Shown here: piece after piece, positions 6,020 to 9,088 of the stretch
Numbering within the stretch: the first letter of the stretch is position 1
Layout of the letters: each line of letters begins with the position of its first letter
From: an uncultured Desulfovibrio sp.
GTDB lineage: Bacteria > Desulfobacterota > Desulfovibrionia > Desulfovibrionales > Desulfovibrionaceae
Reading direction: 5' to 3'
Assembly (NCBI GenBank): GCA_946490455.1
Contig: CAMLXE010000052.1
Coordinates: 1 to 9,088 of the forward strand
DNA length: 9,088 nucleotides
Notes under the pieces: generated by a model
The model's input: the letters and a program-made list of their open reading frames with translations, nothing else
Database searches by the model: none
What the model was told of the DNA's origin: nothing
Position numbers and translations under genes: made by a program

Positions 6020-7294
6020 TTAGGCGTCTACGGGTTGCTGGGGAGCGGGTTGTCTGGCCTGAATGCGGCAGGCGGTCAGAGTCGCCTGTCCATCCGGAGT
6101 GATGGTAAAGGTGTAGTCGATATCAAGGGGCGACTGGGGGGGCTTGTAGTAGCGTATGGTGACGTTGCCGTTTGCTTCGCGCCGAATGTCGATATCCACG
6201 GGCGAATGTTCGCTTTCGGCGATGTCGGTGACCGGACTGGCATTGCGTACCAGAAAGGTGCCGGCCTGACTCATGCCCAGGACGACCTGCCGGAGCTGAA
6301 CGTCGTTTTCCCCGCACAGTTCCTGTGCGCGGCGGACAAGATCATGGCTCATGGAAGAGGGATCGCCCATTTCGAACTTTTCCTTTTCGGCCTTGTCCAT
6401 ACCCGATGTATCCCGAATGCGCACGGTTTCCACCGGACCTCCCGCTGTGCCGAAGCTGATGGTGGGCGTGTACCCTTCCAGGGGGCTGTGATTGCCCCGA
6501 CGCTTGATGTCCTTGGCAAGGGTTTCTTCCGTCTCCTGAAGCGTTCCGATATTCTGCAGCGGGGTCAGTGTGGGACGATTGACGAAATCTTCCAGCGTGA
6601 GAGAGACGGGACCGCGCAAGGCTTCACTCGCCTTTTCGAGGCTGATGCCCACGCTCAGGTTGGCCACACCTTTCGCATCCGCAGCAAGGGTGTCGGGACT
6701 GATTTCCTTGAAATGCCTTGAAAGCCGCTCGAACAGCATGTCGCCGAAATGTTTCTGGTCCGCAGTCTTCAGTTCGTCCGGCATGGGTTCATTGAAGCAG
6801 CCCTGCCAGATGGTGTTCCGGGTGAGCAGCCCTTCCGGCTGAAGGGTTCTCATGGTGTCGAGCCGCTGCACGGCGACCGCGGAGCCACCAATGCCGGAGC
6901 TCTCCGAGAGCATGGCGCTCAGCATGGCTACATCTGCGAGATTTCGGGGCGTGGCCCAGACCATGATATCGTCGGCAACAAAGTAGTGAGCCTTGCCCTT
7001 GCCGCAGGCACAGGCAAAGTCCTGCAGGGCGGGAAGGGAACCTTCGGATACGGCCTTGAACAGGCTCTGCGGGCTGAATGCGGCCTTCTGCTCCGCAGCC
7101 ATGGCCGCTTCGTGCATGACAGCCATGCCTATCAGCTTGCGAAGCTGCGTCTTCTGGGGACCGTCAAAGCCCTTCTGGGTGGCATATGTGTCCATCGCGG
7201 CACTGGCACCGTGGGCTGGGTCGTCCAGAAAAGCCTGCGCCTGTGTCTCGTTCCAGGCCTTTTGCAGGGCAGTGGTACTCGCGGTGGAGACCAT
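6020..7294 (-). CDS. C-terminal fragment of the frameshifted putative effector (424 aa from first in-frame ATG)
   Basis: The ATG at 7294 lacks a convincing ribosome site and is probably an internal methionine; the same frame is coding up to about 7475. From this methionine, residues about 32-95 carry the second copy of a repeat whose first copy lies upstream of it. A middle region follows (about 100-270; LADVAMLSAMLSESSGIGG, LLTRNTIWQGCFNEPMPDEL). The last part is a C-terminal domain with VETVRIRDTSGMDKAEKEKF and SHDLVRRAQELCGENDVQLR, ending in a strand-rich segment (VDIDIRREANGNVTIRYYK, DIDYTFTITPDGQATL) and a proline/glutamine-rich tail. No catalytic motif of a known effector enzyme class is recognisable, and no transmembrane helix is seen. 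It is followed by the chaperone gene. Function unknown. Confidence 0.65.
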   Translation of the reverse strand: MVSTASTTALQKAWNETQAQAFLDDPAHGASAAMDTYATQKGFDGPQKTQLRKLIGMAVMHEAAMAAEQKAAFSPQSLFKAVSEGSLPALQDFACACGKGKAHYFVADDIMVWATPRNLADVAMLSAMLSESSGIGGSAVAVQRLDTMRTLQPEGLLTRNTIWQGCFNEPMPDELKTADQKHFGDMLFERLSRHFKEISPDTLAADAKGVANLSVGISLEKASEALRGPVSLTLEDFVNRPTLTPLQNIGTLQETEETLAKDIKRRGNHSPLEGYTPTISFGTAGGPVETVRIRDTSGMDKAEKEKFEMGDPSSMSHDLVRRAQELCGENDVQLRQVVLGMSQAGTFLVRNASPVTDIAESEHSPVDIDIRREANGNVTIRYYKPPQSPLDIDYTFTITPDGQATLTACRIQARQPAPQQPVDA

Positions 7295-7432
7295 CTGGCC
7301 AAGCTCATCGTATGAGAGAATCTTTTGCGATTCGGCTGCCGCGGCCTGAAGGACAAGTTCTCCGAATCTGTTCTTCAGTGCCTGATTGGCAGCAGGGTCA
7401 ATGCCCTTCTGGGCACAGAAGGTGTCAAAGGC
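7199..7432 (-). repeat. First copy of a tandem protein repeat in the effector, period 78 codons
   Basis: The translated segment beginning AFDTFCAQKGID at 7432 aligns with one beginning AMDTYATQKGFD at 7198. The two share A-x-D-T-F/Y, QKG, a following aspartate, an alanine-rich helix (LVLQAAAAESQK against VMHEAAMAAEQK) and a closing ALQ. The starts are 234 nt apart, so one unit plus linker is 78 codons; the second copy continues to about 7015. No third copy is evident. Alignment was by eye. Confidence 0.55.
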
Positions 7433-7821
7433 AGTATCCAGATTGCGGGTGTCGCCCTGTCTGTGATTACCGAGGACAAATGCCGGGCCATATCGGTATT
7501 GATCTGGCCGATGCCTCTGGACATGTCGGCAGCGGTGGCAAGAATATCGCGTGCGACTCTGGCTGTGAGGGGCTTTCCCTTCTCGCGCGAGGCGCGTATC
7601 TGCGGGGCAAGGGCATCGGCCACAGTGTCGCCATACGTCCGGCGTATGCCGGCATACAGCACTTCTCCCGCCGCGCGGTTACCGGCTTTCCGGGTAAATA
7701 AGGCACCTATTTTGCCACGGGTCTCGAAGCTGTTGTTCTTGACAATGATGGAGGTATCGTCTCCCAGATTGTTGGCAAGCTGCGAGAGATTTCTGAAAGT
7801 CGGGGCAATGCGTTGAGGCAT
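7375..7821 (-). CDS. N-terminal fragment of the frameshifted putative effector
   Basis: As read, this frame gives 148 aa starting MPQRIAPTFRNLSQL, of which about the first 114 look genuine. The serine/asparagine/threonine-rich start (RNLSQLANNLGDDTSIIVKN) is compatible with a T3SS export signal followed by a chaperone-binding segment, though such signals have no strict consensus. A basic region follows (KIGALFTRKAGNRAAGEVL, about 36-54), then helix-prone stretches including VARDILATAADMSRGIGQIN. There is no Sec signal peptide and no membrane segment. The frame stays open upstream to a TTG at 7875, but only the ATG at 7821 has a ribosome site. If translated alone it would end in a short aberrant tail. 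Confidence 0.6.
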   Translation of the reverse strand: MPQRIAPTFRNLSQLANNLGDDTSIIVKNNSFETRGKIGALFTRKAGNRAAGEVLYAGIRRTYGDTVADALAPQIRASREKGKPLTARVARDILATAADMSRGIGQINTDMARHLSSVITDRATPAIWILPLTPSVPRRALTLLPIRH

Positions 7822-8302
7822 GGAGATCCTCCCTGTGGTTTTCCAAAAAATGACATGGAACAGATGATTGGGCAAGAGAATTACCCAGACAGCCTGATAC
7901 TGCTGATTAGTTTTATGAATTTTTAAGCAAAAAAAATGCCAATGCTGTAACCAGATGTTTTAGGCAATAAACTGACAGAAAAGGCCAATATCGGTGGCAC
8001 CACGCATTGGATTTGATTGCCAACATAAGTCTCAGTGGTGAGCTGTTGCGGTATGATGAAAGTTCTCATTGGCTATTCATTGGATCGATATTCATCAGAT
8101 ATATTCTTCTTTCAGAGAATGTTCTCCGGCATGTATCAGATATCGGGATGATGCCCCTGAAATTCAACATGTTCATGATTTTTAACGTATCTTATGAAAT
8201 TATTTGTTTTTTTGTAAAGACAACCCAAGAACACAGTATCTGCAGCACTGTGGAAATATATACGTCAGATTTTCGTAACTTGCCCTGATGGCGAGGGGGC
8301 AT

Positions 8303-8328
8303 CTCTTCAGACAAGGTCTGTTGAAGAG
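8303..8328. repeat. Hairpin CTCTTCAGAC / GTCTG-TTG-AAGAG
   Basis: An inverted repeat with either a continuous 7-bp outer stem (CTCTTCA/TGAAGAG) or a 10-bp stem with a TTG bulge closes around AAG. No T-run follows on either strand, so it is not an intrinsic terminator. It may be an RNA structure or processing element. Confidence 0.3.
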
Positions 8329-8423
8329 GCGCAAGATAGAAGACTGATGAAAGAAAGCTGAATGCTTAGCGCGAGGAAGGTGTGCAGGATTCCTGTGCTT
8401 ACCAGTAGCCTGACAGAAGAGAA

Positions 8424-8467
8424 GCTCCCAGAAAAGACTGTGTAGCTTTTCTGAGAGCGCCTTTTTT
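8424..8467 (+). terminator. Intrinsic terminator-like hairpin with six-T run
   Basis: GCTC-C-CAGAAAAG (8424-8436) pairs with CTTTTCTG-A-GAGC (8446-8458) through 12 pairs with one mismatch and a 9-nt loop. On the plus strand GCC and six Ts follow (8462-8467). On the minus strand, downstream of the binding-protein gene, the hairpin is followed by the less uniform TTCTCTTCTG, so it may also end that transcript. Confidence 0.6.
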
Positions 8468-8529
8468 ATGAGAACAGCATTCGACAGAGCCACCGTCATG
8501 CTGGTGTTCTGACCGGAATTTTTGAAACG

Positions 8530-9088
8530 CTATTCCTGTTTGCCGAACCACTTTTCGTTGATCTGCTTTTCGATGCCCTTTTCCTTGACTGCCCTGATAC
8601 CGGCATTAAGCCTTTCGAGCAGTTCGGTATCTCCCTTACGCAGAGCAAAACCGTAGAATTCCGGGGTTCCGGTTACAAGGCCGATGTGGAACTTGTCGCG
8701 ATATTCTTCTTTGGTATTGGCGTAATATTTGGCTACCGGGTCGTCACACATGACAGCGTCGAGGTTGCCTTTGGCGAGATCTTCAAAAGCCAGCCCCACT
8801 TCATCATAGGTCTTGACGATGGCTTTTACGCCAGACTTGGGAAGAGTCTGCACAATGGCAGAAGTTCCAATCTGTCCACCGACCTTTTTCCCGGCCAGTT
8901 CATCAAGACTTGTGATGGTCTTGCCCAGGGGCAGCACTACAGCCTGATGCAATTCATAGTAGGGATCGGTGAACAGCATGGCTTTCTTGCGTTTGTCCGT
9001 GATGCTCACCGAGGCGGCAATCACGTCAGCCTGACGGGAGGCCAGGGCAGCAAAGATGCCGTCCCAGGCAATGTTTTTGACCTGAACG
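8530..9088 (-). CDS. Polar amino-acid ABC transporter periplasmic binding protein (C-terminal part, runs off right edge)
   Basis: The frame is open to the edge; about 185 C-terminal residues are visible of a family usually 250-280 aa. This is a bacterial extracellular solute-binding protein family 3 (SBP_bac_3) protein, which captures an amino acid in the periplasm for an ABC importer. Reading in from the edge, NIAWDGIFAALASRQADVI and then SVSITDKRKKAMLFTDPYY match the family's hallmark blocks (lobe I end, ligand-contacting ITxxR). They are followed by LDELAGKKVGGQIGTSAI at the hinge into lobe II and AFEDLAKGNLDAVMCDDPVA. The C-terminus YGFALRKGDTELLERLNAGI...INEKWFG is also standard. The signal peptide would lie beyond the edge, as may the permease and ATPase genes. 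Which amino acid is bound cannot be decided. It is not obviously related to the secretion genes. Confidence 0.92.
   Translation of the reverse strand, partial: VQVKNIAWDGIFAALASRQADVIAASVSITDKRKKAMLFTDPYYELHQAVVLPLGKTITSLDELAGKKVGGQIGTSAIVQTLPKSGVKAIVKTYDEVGLAFEDLAKGNLDAVMCDDPVAKYYANTKEEYRDKFHIGLVTGTPEFYGFALRKGDTELLERLNAGIRAVKEKGIEKQINEKWFGKQE

Larger units (their letters stand above)
6020..7821 (-). pseudogene. Putative T3SS effector gene of about 600 codons, interrupted by a frameshift near 7455-7485
   Basis: Two overlapping minus-strand frames together form one gene. The N-terminal frame starts at the ATG at 7821, with GGAGG 6 nt upstream. It reads as coding to about 7480, then degenerates into WILPLTPSVPRRAL before a stop at 7375. 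The C-terminal frame is open well upstream of its first good ATG (7294). From about 7474 it reads LGNHRQGDTRNLDTAFDTFC, which is clearly related to a second copy further on, so coding really begins before 7294. The change is one base backwards, consistent with loss of one nucleotide. The total span of 1802 nt is one short of a whole number of codons (601 with stop). I saw no canonical -1 slippery heptamer, so a true mutation or a sequence error is more likely than programmed frameshifting. The effector role is inferred from the adjacent chaperone; I do not recognise the protein family. Confidence 0.7.
7822..8529. other. 708-base AT-rich intergenic region upstream of the putative effector
   Basis: No supported gene is seen. 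The stretch from about 7900 to 8280 is markedly AT-rich (8161-8220 is about 20% G+C, against a little over half in the neighbouring genes), typical of regulatory DNA around transferred secretion genes. The only long frame, plus 8007-8288 (93 aa from a TTG), has no ribosome site and no recognised similarity. For the minus-strand effector a weak promoter could use TTGGCA (7942-7937), an eight-T tract and CATAAA, but the spacing (19 nt) is poor. Hairpins at 8303-8328 and 8424-8467 are listed separately. Confidence 0.55.

Noticed and set aside
6170..6290. GTFLVRNAS in the effector C-terminus resembles the FLVR motif of SH2 domains.
   Set aside because: The surrounding pattern (preceding helix distance, following strands and His) does not fit an SH2 domain by eye, and a five-residue match is easily chance. 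A structure prediction would settle it.
5762..6721. 319-aa plus-strand open frame.
   Set aside because: Antisense to the chaperone and effector genes, spanning their junction. The minus-strand frames have good ribosome sites and family features; this one has none.
7440..7500. Programmed -1 ribosomal frameshift in the effector.
   Set aside because: No X-XXY-YYZ slippery heptamer was found in the overlap, so mutation or sequence error is simpler.
8001..8020. TGGCAC at 7995-8000 as a sigma-54 -24 element.
   Set aside because: No TTGC at the required distance (GG-N10-GC rule not met).
8007..8288. 93-aa plus-strand frame with hydrophobic stretches.
   Set aside because: TTG start with no ribosome site, in very AT-rich DNA, and no recognisable family. 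Kept only as a possibility in the findings.

Overview
The window reads as chromosomal DNA from a moderately GC-rich anaerobic bacterium. A membrane-bound Hyf-type hydrogenase module next to a type III secretion (T3SS) effector/chaperone pair suggests a Desulfovibrio/Bilophila-type organism (Desulfovibrionales). That assignment is inference from gene content; no rRNA or tRNA is present to confirm it.

Left half (1-4293, all minus strand): a tightly packed operon in the order hyfB, hyfC, hyfE, hyfF, with hyfF running off the left edge. The genes are joined by a 4-nt overlap (hyfB/hyfC), a 2-nt gap (hyfC/hyfE) and a 6-nt gap (hyfE/hyfF). They encode the ion-translocating membrane arm of a hydrogenase-4 / energy-converting hydrogenase-related complex. 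There is no hyfA before hyfB and no hyfD between hyfC and hyfE, so this is a compact version of the enteric hyf operon. The catalytic subunits would lie beyond the left edge.

Middle (4294-5522): a 699-base divergent intergenic region separates hyfB from a plus-strand gene for a small hotdog-fold acyl-CoA thioesterase of the fluoroacetyl-CoA thioesterase (FlK)-like family, with Thr/Glu/His at catalytic spacing. The intergenic region holds a candidate hyfB promoter overlapping an inverted repeat, a two-copy direct repeat upstream of it, and several hairpins, but no convincing gene. A bidirectional terminator at 5495-5522 separates the thioesterase from the next, convergent pair.

Right-centre (5543-7821, minus strand): a gene of about 600 codons that looks like a T3SS effector is followed 21 nt later by a 151-aa class I T3SS chaperone of the CesT/Tir type. 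The effector reading frame is broken near 7455-7485. The N-terminal 148-codon frame and the C-terminal frame rejoin through one missing base, and two roughly 60-aa tandem repeat units lie just after the break. An AT-rich, apparently non-coding stretch of 708 bases (7822-8529) lies upstream and contains a plus-oriented terminator-like hairpin.

Right edge (8530-9088, minus strand): the C-terminal part of a polar amino-acid ABC-transporter periplasmic binding protein (SBP_bac_3 family).
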